Shown piece after piece: positions 42,361 to 50,781 of a stretch of DNA of 64,000 bases. The position numbers were made by a program, and so were the translations under genes. The notes beneath the pieces are model-generated. The model had not been told where the DNA came from. It did not search any database and worked only from the letters and a program-made list of their open reading frames with translations. This stretch comes from Zwartia vadi (GTDB lineage Bacteria > Pseudomonadota > Gammaproteobacteria > Burkholderiales > Burkholderiaceae_B). Location: contig NZ_JAUHHE010000006.1 of the NCBI RefSeq assembly GCF_030410375.1, positions 1 to 64,000 of the forward strand. Reading direction: 5' to 3'. The number at the start of each line of letters is the position of its first letter. Position 1 is the stretch's first letter.

Positions 42361-43359
42361 ATGAAATTGACCTTAAAACGCGGTATCACCGCCGCCCTTG
42401 CATCATTGATGGCCTATGGCCTCGTCGCCCCAGATGTTGCGCACGCGCAAACTAAATGGCCTGAAAAACAAGTCCGCATGATCGTACCGGCGCCCCCAGG
42501 TAGCGCTCCGGACGGTCAGATTCGCCTGATCAGCCAAAAGCTCTCCGAAATGTGGGGTCAGCCCGTTGTCGTTGAAAACGTTGTCGGCGCAGGCGGTACG
42601 ATCGGTACGGATCGCGTGGCTAAATCCGCGCCAGACGGCTACACCTTCCTGTACAACACCATCGGACCGATCGCTGTTGCCGAAAGTTTGATGGGACCGG
42701 GCAAACTGCCTTACAGTCCCGGCAAAGATTTGGTCGCAGTCAGCCTGGCTACGAAAACGCCCAACTGGATTACCGTACACCCTTCAGTCCCGGCAAACAA
42801 TATTCAAGAGTTGATTGCCTTAGCCAGAAAAAATCCTGGCAAGTTGCGTTACGGTACAGCGGGCCCCGGTACCACGCAGCACCTGACGGGCGAGCTGCTC
42901 AATCTGGTCGAGAACATCCAGATCGTTGGTATTCCCTACAAATCCAGCGCTCAAATGACAACAGACGGCTTGGGCGGACAGATCGAAATTCTGATTCACA
43001 ACACGCCTGTGCTCTTGCCACATATCCGTGCGCAAAAGTTGCGTGCACTGGCGATCACGAGCGACAAGCGCTCGCCAGCAGAGCCTCAGATCCCAACGAT
43101 GATCGAGAGTGGCGTCAAAGACTTTGAAATCACCGCTTGGTTTGGCTTTATGGCACCCACCGGAACGCCAAAGCCGATTATCGACAAACTGTCTAAAGAC
43201 GTTGCGACAGTGCTTGCCATGCCTGATGTCAACAAGCGCATCGTCGATACGGCGACAGAAGTTGTCGGCAGCACCCCTGAGCAGTATGCCGCGTTTATCA
43301 AGTCTGAAACTGCAAAGTGGAAAGACGTGATTATCCGCGCAAAGATGACAGCTGATTAA
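42361..43359 (+). CDS. Bug/TctC-family periplasmic solute-binding protein
   Basis: 332 aa from the ATG at 42361 (CAGGAGACATA before it). Signal peptide to residue 29 (LVAPDVAHA, cut before QTKW). Motifs: MIVPAPPGSAPDGQIRLISQ, VVVENVVGAGGTIGTDRVA and GIPYKSSAQMTTDGLGG. The glycine loop is PPGSAPDG rather than PGGGTD, so the ligand pocket differs from that of the other copies. A strong terminator follows, so this ends the synthetase operon or forms its own unit after a 147-bp AT-rich gap. Confidence 0.92.
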   Translation: MKLTLKRGITAALASLMAYGLVAPDVAHAQTKWPEKQVRMIVPAPPGSAPDGQIRLISQKLSEMWGQPVVVENVVGAGGTIGTDRVAKSAPDGYTFLYNTIGPIAVAESLMGPGKLPYSPGKDLVAVSLATKTPNWITVHPSVPANNIQELIALARKNPGKLRYGTAGPGTTQHLTGELLNLVENIQIVGIPYKSSAQMTTDGLGGQIEILIHNTPVLLPHIRAQKLRALAITSDKRSPAEPQIPTMIESGVKDFEITAWFGFMAPTGTPKPIIDKLSKDVATVLAMPDVNKRIVDTATEVVGSTPEQYAAFIKSETAKWKDVIIRAKMTAD

Positions 43360-43392
43360 TTTAATATCTTAAAGCAAACATCCCGAACCACT

Positions 43393-43438
43393 CGCCTCAC
43401 TTTTGCAGTGATATAGACTGCAAAGGTGGGGCGTTTTT
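43393..43438 (+). terminator. Rho-independent terminator after the Bug gene
   Basis: A 17-bp stem, 43393-43409 against 43417-43433, with two G-U-type pairs, followed by TTTTT. It lies 34 bp after the stop of the Bug gene and closes the operon. Confidence 0.85.
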
Positions 43439-43616
43439 CAATCCTGCACCAGCGTGAAGCAATGTGCATCCCTTATTTGATGCACTGCCACATCCAGCAT
43501 CAACGGTCATACAACTAACCCTCAAGCAGCAATCATCTACAGCCCACACGCAACCGGGTTGGCATGCATATTGCTTGGTGTCTGACTCAACACCACTTTT
43601 CAATCCAGGGGGCACT

Positions 43617-44468
43617 ATGAGTCATCCACGCGTACTAAGCGCTTTGGGCACCAGCGCTGCGGTCATTTCGGCATCCATCCTCGCGCTACCCTCAGCATCA
43701 GCTCAGAGCGGTCCCACAGCTGTAGAGCCTGCCTCTATCGTCACACCCGGCCCTTTTACAGCCAATCTCTCTTTAACGAATGACTATCGCTATCGCGGCA
43801 TTTCACAATCAAACTTCAGGCCCGCTATACAAGGGGGCTTTGACTATGCGCACTCTAGCGGCTTTTATCTTGGTAATTGGAACTCTTCGATCAGTTGGAT
43901 ATCCGACGCCGCATCGTTGGCTGGAAACAATGCCAGTGCGCCAATTGAAATGGATTTCTATGGTGGATTTAAATATGAATGGTCAAAAGGCTTTGTGGCG
44001 GATGTAGGCATCTTGCAATACTACTATCCCACTACAAATCTTTCAGCATTCGCAGCAAATCCCAATACAACTGAGTTATATGCCGCACAAAACTTTACGC
44101 TCGACGCAGTAACAGGATTTATTAAATTTTCCTGGGCTGCCTCTACCCTCTTCGGCACTGCGAACAGCGTTGGCTCAAACTATACCGACTTGACAGTTAA
44201 CTACGATACGGGGGTGTGGGGCTTGTCTCTGAACGCACATGTCGGATACCAATATGTTGCAGGCAAGGTAGCTGGAAGCGGCATCTCCAACAGCAGTTTG
44301 TTTTCTTATACAGACTGGAAATTAGGTGTCACGAAAGACTTCGGTAGTGGATTCTCAGGCTCGATGGCCTATGTCGGCACAAACGCTAAAGATGGATCCT
44401 ATGTCAACCCACAGCTTCAGAATCTCGGCAAAGGCGGCTTGCTCATCTCCCTGACTAAAACGTTCTGA
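43617..44468 (+). CDS. TorF-family outer-membrane porin (Gcw_chp type)
   Basis: 283 aa from the ATG at 43617 (GGGGG site), with signal peptide to about residue 30 (ILALPSASA). The family start ANLSLTNDYRYRGISQSNF is clear. Alternating aromatic/Gly beta-strands fill the rest (GFYLGNWNSSISW, DVGILQYYYP, NAHVGYQYVAGKV), and the last residue is Phe (SLTKTF), as required for outer-membrane insertion. It is a putative diffusion channel. Neighbouring Bug and CoA genes suggest a role in organic-acid entry, not proven. Confidence 0.9.
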   Translation: MSHPRVLSALGTSAAVISASILALPSASAQSGPTAVEPASIVTPGPFTANLSLTNDYRYRGISQSNFRPAIQGGFDYAHSSGFYLGNWNSSISWISDAASLAGNNASAPIEMDFYGGFKYEWSKGFVADVGILQYYYPTTNLSAFAANPNTTELYAAQNFTLDAVTGFIKFSWAASTLFGTANSVGSNYTDLTVNYDTGVWGLSLNAHVGYQYVAGKVAGSGISNSSLFSYTDWKLGVTKDFGSGFSGSMAYVGTNAKDGSYVNPQLQNLGKGGLLISLTKTF

Positions 44469-44478
44469 TCATCAAGCT

Positions 44479-45192
44479 TTAAATGTGTGCGCCGCGCATG
44501 CCCGCGCGACGCACAGCCTCAGCGAGTAAACCATTTTGTCTCACTTGCAGACAAAACCGTTCCAGCACATGCAAGGCTTGCGCTCTAGGTTTTGGGATAC
44601 CTATCGCAATTTTCTCTTGTCCCCAGGCACCTTCAAGAATACGTGCACCATGCACATGATCTGCAATCTCAGACAAAATCGCTTTGTTTGTAGCAAAGGC
44701 ATCAATCACACCTGAGGTAAGCAAGCCAATCACTTCTTCAAGACTATTCGTTGACACAACGCGTGCCTGTCTAAGCAATGTTGGAAGCGTCGCCTCAGAC
44801 GTGCTTCCCGATGAGACGCCAACAGTGATTCCTTGCATATCAATCTCATCAATCTTCTGTATAGGGCACCGCGGCCCCACCAAATAGGTTTGATCCGTAA
44901 AAAGCAAGGGCTCACTAAAAGCGAGATACTCGGCACGTACAGGGGTAGCATTTACAAATACAAAATCGAGATGCTCAAGTTTCGCTTGAGCCAATATATC
45001 GCCATTTGTCGAGAAAACAACTGGCTCGAACGGCACGCTCAGGAACTGGGCAAACGCTCGTCCCAGCTCAAAGCCCAAGCCCTTGTTGTCAGAGGGAGAT
45101 TCGCCGACAATGAGCGATCCAGGGCTTCCCGGATAGAGTCCGACTCTCAGCGCTCCGGTCGGCACAAGAATCTGGGTCAAGGGATCTGTCAT
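44479..45192 (-). CDS. Substrate-binding-domain protein (SBP family 3) lacking a signal peptide
   Basis: 237 aa. Begins MTDPLTQILVPTGALRVGLY, so the fold starts at once with no signal peptide. GLGFELGRAFAQFLSVPFEP, then LDFVFVNATPVRAEYLAFSE and ITVGVSSGSTSEATLPTLLR fit amino-acid binding proteins. No ABC permease or ATPase nearby. Paralogue of the 26624-27343 protein. Both may act in the cytoplasm as ligand-binding or sensing proteins, or be dead copies. Convergent to the porin gene with a 10-bp gap. Confidence 0.82.
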   Translation of the reverse strand: MTDPLTQILVPTGALRVGLYPGSPGSLIVGESPSDNKGLGFELGRAFAQFLSVPFEPVVFSTNGDILAQAKLEHLDFVFVNATPVRAEYLAFSEPLLFTDQTYLVGPRCPIQKIDEIDMQGITVGVSSGSTSEATLPTLLRQARVVSTNSLEEVIGLLTSGVIDAFATNKAILSEIADHVHGARILEGAWGQEKIAIGIPKPRAQALHVLERFCLQVRQNGLLAEAVRRAGMRGAHI

Positions 45193-45287
45193 ACTGCGTT
45201 CTCCAGTCTCAAATTCGTATCAAACAAACACTAAGACTAGCAGTTAATTGCATATAATTTTGTAGCGTTTTCAAAAAGGAGATCAAT

Positions 45288-45956
45288 ATGGGTAAAACAA
45301 TTCAGCTCAAGGCATCCGATGGTCACGAGTTTGACGCTTACGTTGCAGAGCCCGCCGGCAAACCGCGCGGACTCGTGGTGATCGCACCAGAAATCTTCGG
45401 CATCAACAAACATATTCAATCCGTTGCGGATGGCTATGCCGCCGATGGTTATCTGACTGTCGCTCCCGCTTTATTCGATCGCGTCCAGCGAAAGTACGAC
45501 ACCGGCTACTCACAGTCAGAAATCATGGCCGGCGTCGAAGTCATGAAAAAAATGAGCTTTGATCACGCCATGCTCGATGTGGCTGCCGTTCTCGAATTTG
45601 GCAAATCCGCTGGTAAAGCTGCAATCGTCGGCTATTGCTGGGGAGGCGTTGTCGCATGGCTTGCGGCGAGCCGCGTACCCGGCTTTAGCTGCTCTGCGCC
45701 TTACTACGGTGGCGGCATCCCCAACTTCTTAACTGAAAAGCCACTATGCCCAGTCATGTTCCACTTTGGCGAGACGGACCAGTCGATTCCCATGGAAAAA
45801 GCTAAAGCAGTTGTGGCCGCGTATCCAAATGAACAGGCTTTTTTCTACCCTGCCGATCACGGATTTAACTGCGATCACCGCGGCTCCTATCATGCTGAAT
45901 CCGCCAAACTTGCGCGTGAGCGCACACTTGGCATGATTAGAAAATACGTCGGCTGA
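45288..45956 (+). CDS. Dienelactone hydrolase
   Basis: 222 aa, the typical length. Cys117 nucleophile in GYCWGG, Asp164 in GETDQSIP and His191 in ADHGFNCDHR; Glu36 (APEIFG) can activate the Cys as in Pseudomonas ClcD. Cleaves dienelactone in chlorocatechol pathways, but no other such genes are here, so an unrelated ester or lactone may be the target. AAGGAGATC ribosome site. Single gene with a terminator after it. Confidence 0.92.
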   Translation: MGKTIQLKASDGHEFDAYVAEPAGKPRGLVVIAPEIFGINKHIQSVADGYAADGYLTVAPALFDRVQRKYDTGYSQSEIMAGVEVMKKMSFDHAMLDVAAVLEFGKSAGKAAIVGYCWGGVVAWLAASRVPGFSCSAPYYGGGIPNFLTEKPLCPVMFHFGETDQSIPMEKAKAVVAAYPNEQAFFYPADHGFNCDHRGSYHAESAKLARERTLGMIRKYVG

Positions 45957-45975
45957 TCAGATACTGCGCAGAACA

Positions 45976-46013
45976 AAACAGGGTGAATGCGTGAAGCATT
46001 CGCCCTGTTTGTT
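45976..46013. terminator. Bidirectional rho-independent terminator
   Basis: Stem 45976-45990 against 45996-46010 (15 bp, one G-U pair) with AAAA on the left and TTTG on the right. It lies between the dienelactone hydrolase and the convergent MmgE/PrpD gene and can serve both. Confidence 0.85.
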
Positions 46014-46052
46014 ATTGAAAATAAAAACACCTGACAGTAAGCATCAAGCACA

Positions 46053-47414
46053 TTACTTTTTCCCGGAAGCCAAGCCTGGCAGATCGGAGACCTTGGCAAC
46101 TGTTTCAAGAGACATGAGCGCATCAAACAAACTCAGGGCTGAAAACTCTGCATTCCCGACACGCGCGCAATCCTCAAACTTGGTCCACAAGTGCTCACGG
46201 CTCAGCGGTAAGTCAGGACCGCCTCGCACCGCCACCACCTCCCGACTCTTAATCACTTGTCCATTTTTAAGTTTGACTGTGATCTGATCGAAAGGAGAGT
46301 AGCCCGGTAAATCAGGATGTTCGGTTTCATCGGCCTCGACCGATACCTTTTTCATCAAGTCCTGTATATCCTTGCGTTGAACAAAATCATCCACCAGTTC
46401 TGTCAAACCCGCACGCTGAGCCACCACGCACGAGGCCATTGCGAACTCCATACTGAACTTGGCTTCAAGACCTGTCTGAGGATTGTGATTGCGCAGCACT
46501 TTGGTGTTTCGCAAACTGGTACGTGCGCTGATGCTTTCAATTTCCTCTGGCTGAAAGGATTGCTCCGCGACAAGATCAAGCATTCCATCGAGCGCGCGAT
46601 GCGTGCAAAAACAAAGTGGGTATTTCTTGACGGATAACTTACTGACTGTCAGCTTCCATTTATTACCAGCCTCAACAGGTGAGGAGACATCAAAACGTGC
46701 GCTTGGCGACACTGCAGACAAAAAGCCCTGAGGATGCTCAAGCGCATCAAGCGATGCAGTGAATCCCGCCTTTGCAAGACGCGCTGCCAACACGCCAGAC
46801 TGAGCAGAACGCCCGGCATGAAAAGGCTTGGTCATCGTGCCAAAGTTAGCCATGATGCCGGCACTCTGAGAGGCACCGAGCGAGATAGCCATTGCACATT
46901 GTTCTGCATTGAGCTTGTTTAATGAAGCACAAGCCGCAGCAGCGCCAATCGCACCTAGAATACCTGTCGGATGCCAACCTTTGGTATGGTAATGATCTGG
47001 ATCGCGCCTTGCGAGTTCAGCCCAGACCTCATACCCGACGGCGTAGGCAACCATCATTTCTTTGCCCGTTGAACCAAGCGCTTGCGCCTCCGCCAAAATA
47101 GCAGGTACCAGCACCGTGCTGGGATGGCCTTTGATGGCGACATCATCAAAGTCCAATGCATGTGCAGCGACACCGTTGATCCATGCGGCATCCATTGCAC
47201 TCGCCGTTCTCGAACCAAACACCAAGGTTGCGGGTCCAGGCGGCGGCGAGAGTACCTGCGTCAGAATTTGCGTCGGCGGCTCCTGGCGGCCCGCGAGCAT
47301 GACGCCTACACAATCCGCGAAACCGGTATGAATGACCTCAATCGCTGCGGCAGGAATCTGTTCATACTTGAGGTTCGCAGCAAACTCCCCAAGATCCCGA
47401 GTAATGTCTGTCAT
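46053..47414 (-). CDS. MmgE/PrpD-family protein
   Basis: 453 aa. Helical domain with GFADCVGVMLAGR, the active-site loop NGVAAHALDFDDVAIKGHPS, and GWHPTGILGAIGAAAA. Lid domain with KKYPLCFCTHRALDGMLDL. It differs markedly from the 14772 paralogue and has DFDD where that has DMDD. It lies 11 bp after an HMG-CoA-lyase-like gene, suggesting a path in which a branched dicarboxylate is dehydrated or isomerised and then cleaved. No acyl-CoA donor gene is in this two-gene operon. Confidence 0.88.
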   Translation of the reverse strand: MTDITRDLGEFAANLKYEQIPAAAIEVIHTGFADCVGVMLAGRQEPPTQILTQVLSPPPGPATLVFGSRTASAMDAAWINGVAAHALDFDDVAIKGHPSTVLVPAILAEAQALGSTGKEMMVAYAVGYEVWAELARRDPDHYHTKGWHPTGILGAIGAAAACASLNKLNAEQCAMAISLGASQSAGIMANFGTMTKPFHAGRSAQSGVLAARLAKAGFTASLDALEHPQGFLSAVSPSARFDVSSPVEAGNKWKLTVSKLSVKKYPLCFCTHRALDGMLDLVAEQSFQPEEIESISARTSLRNTKVLRNHNPQTGLEAKFSMEFAMASCVVAQRAGLTELVDDFVQRKDIQDLMKKVSVEADETEHPDLPGYSPFDQITVKLKNGQVIKSREVVAVRGGPDLPLSREHLWTKFEDCARVGNAEFSALSLFDALMSLETVAKVSDLPGLASGKK

Positions 47415-47425
47415 ATCAGAACTCC

Positions 47426-48403
47426 TTAAGCGCTAGCAGCCATTGACTCTTTCACCTTCTGACGCAGACGATCAAGCGAGCCTCCTTTCATGACGGAACC
47501 AGGTAGCGGATGACCGACGACTTGCTCGGCCAATAAAGCGGACTCGATGAGTTTCTCCAGATCGATCCCTGTCTCGATCCCCATTTCTTGACACATGAAC
47601 ACCAAGTCTTCAGTGCATACATTGCCCGATGCTCCGGAATGGGAAGCAAAGGGACATCCACCCAATCCAGCCACGGCCGCGTCAAAGATCGCGACCCCCA
47701 TTTCCATCCCAGCATAGGCATTGGCGATCCCCATTCCACGCGTGTCATGGAGGTGCAAAGACAACTGCAAGTCGGGATATTTATTTCGCACAGCTCCAAC
47801 CACCTTGCGAATCGAGCCGGGAGTGGCCCAAGCCATCGTATCGGCAAGCGACAAAACCTCCAGCTTGAAATCATGCTCTTCTGACAAATCATAAAACGTT
47901 TGAATCATGTCCAATATGCGAGATATCGGGATGTCGCCTTCAAAATTACAACCAAATACCGCCATGATGCTGGCCCGATTGATCGGTACGTTGTAATGCT
48001 TAAACATGCCAATCATGGAGCGAACCGCTTCGATGTTTTGCTCAAGCGTGCGCTTTTGATTTCTCAATAAAAACTTTTCTGAGGCAGTCAGTGAAAGAGA
48101 ACCACGAATATCGAGCTTCTCTGTCGCAATCGCACGCTCTAATCCTTTGTCGTTTAACCAAAGCGCTGTATAGCGCACGCCAGGTTTGCGCTTGAATCCG
48201 GCGACAATCTCTGGTGCATCCGCCATCTGAGGCACAGCTTTCGGGCTGACGAAAGAGGTGACTTGAATCTGTTCGAGCCCCGTTTCAGACAAGCTATCAA
48301 TCAACTCGATTTTGCGGGATGTCGGAATCGGACCCTTCTCAATTTGCATGCCTTCACGAGGGCCTTCTTCAAGAATCCGTACGCGCTTGGGTAAGTCTGA
48401 CAT
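47426..48403 (-). CDS. HMG-CoA lyase family protein
   Basis: 325 aa. TIM-barrel lyase of the 3-hydroxy-3-methylglutaryl-CoA lyase family, which yields acetyl-CoA and an oxo acid. N-terminal ILEEGPREGMQIEKG; VLSLADTMAWATPG, LHLHDTRGMGIANA with metal-binding His residues, and the active-site loop GLGGCPFASHSGASGNVCTE with the catalytic Cys. The initial motif E-E-G-P-R-E-G differs a little from E-V-G-P-R-D-G, so the substrate may be a related 3-hydroxyacyl-CoA such as a citramalyl- or methylated one. First gene of a two-gene operon with PrpD. Confidence 0.88.
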   Translation of the reverse strand: MSDLPKRVRILEEGPREGMQIEKGPIPTSRKIELIDSLSETGLEQIQVTSFVSPKAVPQMADAPEIVAGFKRKPGVRYTALWLNDKGLERAIATEKLDIRGSLSLTASEKFLLRNQKRTLEQNIEAVRSMIGMFKHYNVPINRASIMAVFGCNFEGDIPISRILDMIQTFYDLSEEHDFKLEVLSLADTMAWATPGSIRKVVGAVRNKYPDLQLSLHLHDTRGMGIANAYAGMEMGVAIFDAAVAGLGGCPFASHSGASGNVCTEDLVFMCQEMGIETGIDLEKLIESALLAEQVVGHPLPGSVMKGGSLDRLRQKVKESMAASA

Positions 48404-48764
48404 GTCTGCTCCTGTGTTTTTTTAAACTATAAATAAGTTGAATGGTCGCTCGATACACTATGCATTGAGAGTAATACCAGCATGAATCCGATGTCAACGT
48501 CACTCAATTAGGCGCACACTCTGCATGATTGACAAGCATATCGCCACAACCTAGGATGACGTCAGCACTGAGTACGCCTGGGCCCACAGAATGGTCCAGC
48601 GATGCAAAATGACGGGAGACCTAGATGCCACGCCGCACTCTAAAAAATCGCAGCACCTTTGATTTGAATATAAAAATCGCCTCGACTGGGCCAAGAGAAT
48701 ACTTTGCCGACATCAAGACGAGTCCACCTAATGGAATTCTTGCTCTTCAAGGGAGGACACACTC
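48404..48764. other. Intergenic region before tctBA
   Basis: About 360 bp between the divergent HMG-CoA-lyase operon and tctB. It contains a good sigma-70 promoter (48529-48557) and a 47-codon open frame (48625-48768). Nothing else was recognised in it. Confidence 0.6.
48529..48557 (+). promoter_or_regulatory. Sigma-70 promoter for tctBA
   Basis: TTGACA at 48529-48534, 17 bp, TAGGAT at 48552-48557. The -35 is perfect and the -10 keeps the four most conserved bases. Predicted transcript start is near 48564, giving a leader of about 200 nt before tctB. Confidence 0.6.
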
Positions 48765-48768
48765 ATGA
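48625..48768 (+). CDS. Possible 47-aa leader ORF coupled to tctB
   Basis: ATG at 48625 follows GGGAGA by five bases. The frame runs 47 codons (beginning MPRRTLKNRSTFDLNIKIAS) and ends in a TGA that overlaps the tctB ATG (ATGA). The ribosome-site spacing and the exact overlap are the reasons to list it. The product is basic, has no signal peptide and no recognised family. It could regulate tctB translation, or it may be chance. Confidence 0.35.
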   Translation: MPRRTLKNRSTFDLNIKIASTGPREYFADIKTSPPNGILALQGRTHS

Positions 48769-49223
48769 ATGCTGAGCGTATAGGCGGGCTCTTCTGGTTG
48801 TTATTTGGTTGCGCTGCGGCATATGGCGGACTGGGGCTGGAACTTGGGACCATGCAGGAGCCAGGATCCGGTTTCCTCACCTTCGTGGCAGGCAGCTTTG
48901 TCGCGCTAATGGCGCTGATTATTGTCGTGCAATCCTACAGGGCAGACCCTGCTACGCAAACGCGAGTCAGCGATCTATGGAAAGGTGTGATGTGGTGGCG
49001 CGCATTGGCCATCACGGGATTGATCTTGTTGTTTATTTTTTCATTTGAAACGCTTGGTTTTTTTGTCTGTAGTTTTTTACTACTCGTCATCATCATGCGA
49101 TGGCTTGAAGGGCTCGAATGGAAAATGTGTCTGCTGGTGCCATCCATCGCGACAGTCAGCACTTACGTCGTGTTTAAAACAATGATGAACATCTCGCTCC
49201 CTGCGGGAATTTTCGGATTCTGA
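48765..49223 (+). CDS. tctB: TctB-family small membrane subunit
   Basis: 152 aa with about four membrane helices (LFWLLFGCAAAYGGLGLEL, FLTFVAGSFVALMALIIVV, ALAITGLILLFIFSFETLGF, and a last one near 120-140). The TctB motif E-P-G-S-G-F is at about 32-37. GGGAGGAC ribosome site. It is the small subunit of a tripartite tricarboxylate transporter, used together with TctA and a Bug/TctC receptor. Followed by tctA after 16 bp. Confidence 0.9.
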   Translation: MNAERIGGLFWLLFGCAAAYGGLGLELGTMQEPGSGFLTFVAGSFVALMALIIVVQSYRADPATQTRVSDLWKGVMWWRALAITGLILLFIFSFETLGFFVCSFLLLVIIMRWLEGLEWKMCLLVPSIATVSTYVVFKTMMNISLPAGIFGF

Positions 49224-49239
49224 GGGGACCGCAGAGATC

Positions 49240-50754
49240 ATGGATATCGCAGACAACCTACTATTTGGCCTTTCAGTCGCGTTTCAACCCCACAACTTAT
49301 TTTTCTGCTTTCTCGGGGTATTAATCGGCACGCTCATCGGCGTACTACCCGGACTCGGTCCGGTTGGCGCCATGTCCATTTTGTTACCAATCACTTTCGG
49401 CATCTCACCCGTTACAGCCATCATCATGTTGTCGGGTATTTATTACGGCGCGCAATACGGAGGATCGACCACTTCGATTCTTGTTGGAATTCCGGGCGAA
49501 GCGGCATCCGTTGTCACGATGCTCGATGGACACAAGATGGCACTGCAAGGTCGCGCCGGGCCTGCTCTGGGCATCGCAGCGTTTGGTTCATTTATCGCGG
49601 GAACGATCGGCATCATCGGCCTGATGCTACTCGCGCCTCCTTTGGCAAAAGTCGCACTCAAGTTTGGGCCTCCCGAGTACTTTGCGCTCATGATCATGGG
49701 CCTTGTGATCCTGACATATCTTGCGCAAAAGTCCATGGTGAAATCCTTAATGATGGCAGGTGTTGGTGTGCTGATTGGCATGGTCGGCATGGATACGATG
49801 ACGGGCATGCCTCGCTTTACCTTCGATGTGCCGGACTTACTCGATGGTGTCGGCATCGCTCCTCTTGCGATGGGATTATTCGGCGTATCCGAAATCTTGT
49901 TAAACGTGGAACGCGTAATTAAACAGGGCGTCGTGGTCAGCAAAGTTAAAAATCTGATGCCTAGCAAAAAGGACTGGCAGGAATCTGCTCTACCTATTGC
50001 GCGCGGATCAATCACGGGATTTTTCCTTGGGATTTTGCCGGGAGGCGGCGCAGTGCTTGCCTCATTTATTTCCTATGGTGTTGAAAAGCGTATCTCAAAG
50101 ACACCCGAGAAATTTGGTCACGGCGCGATTGCCGGAGTGGCCGGGCCGGAAGCGGCGAACAATGCCGCTGCGCAGGCGGCATTTATTCCGCTCCTGACTT
50201 TGGGCGTACCGGCGAACGCGGTAATGGGTATTTTGTTGGGCGCACTGATGATTCATGGCATCTCGCCCGGCCCCATGATGATTGAAAAAAATCCTGAACT
50301 TTTTTGGGGAACCGTCACCAGCATGTATGTGGGTAACGTCATGCTGCTGGTCCTCAATCTTCCGCTCATTGGACTTTGGGTCAAGCTTTTGCGCGTGCGC
50401 TATGCTGTCCTGTTTCCGCTTATTTTATTCATCGCACTGATCGGTGCTTATGTCATCAACGGCAGTGACATGGACCTCTATCTCATGTTGCTGTTCGGCG
50501 TGATCGGTTATCTAATGCGCAAGTTCGACTACGAGCCAGCACCTCTCATTCTCGCTTATGTGTTGACACACATTCTTGAGGACTCACTGCGTCAATCTCT
50601 CATCATCTCTGGAGGGAGCATGAGTATTTTTGTGACGCGCCCCATTTCGGCAGGGTTTTTGTTTGTATCGCTTGTTTTACTCATCACTGCGGTGATCCCC
50701 AGCATCCGTAAAAAACGCAGCGCTTTGGCCGCGACAGCAGATGACAACGCCTAA
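49240..50754 (+). CDS. tctA: TctA-family large membrane subunit
   Basis: 504 aa, the usual length, about 12 membrane helices. Contains the TctA signatures GVLPGLGPVGAMSILLP near 37-53, YGAQYGGSTTSILVGIPGEA near 69-88, the repeat-related GILPGGGAVLASFISYGVEK near 266-285 and GPEAANNAAAQAAFIPLLTL near 300-320. It is the ion-coupled transport channel. A Bug protein gene follows 28 bp later, so this is a complete TctBAC set. Confidence 0.95.
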   Translation: MDIADNLLFGLSVAFQPHNLFFCFLGVLIGTLIGVLPGLGPVGAMSILLPITFGISPVTAIIMLSGIYYGAQYGGSTTSILVGIPGEAASVVTMLDGHKMALQGRAGPALGIAAFGSFIAGTIGIIGLMLLAPPLAKVALKFGPPEYFALMIMGLVILTYLAQKSMVKSLMMAGVGVLIGMVGMDTMTGMPRFTFDVPDLLDGVGIAPLAMGLFGVSEILLNVERVIKQGVVVSKVKNLMPSKKDWQESALPIARGSITGFFLGILPGGGAVLASFISYGVEKRISKTPEKFGHGAIAGVAGPEAANNAAAQAAFIPLLTLGVPANAVMGILLGALMIHGISPGPMMIEKNPELFWGTVTSMYVGNVMLLVLNLPLIGLWVKLLRVRYAVLFPLILFIALIGAYVINGSDMDLYLMLLFGVIGYLMRKFDYEPAPLILAYVLTHILEDSLRQSLIISGGSMSIFVTRPISAGFLFVSLVLLITAVIPSIRKKRSALAATADDNA

Positions 50755-50781
50755 GCATGCTCATTCACTCAGGAGACAGCC

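Noticed and set aside
49443-50015. Leftward open frame of 190 codons in tctA
   Set aside because: Antisense to conserved TctA loops; composition is typical of an antisense frame.
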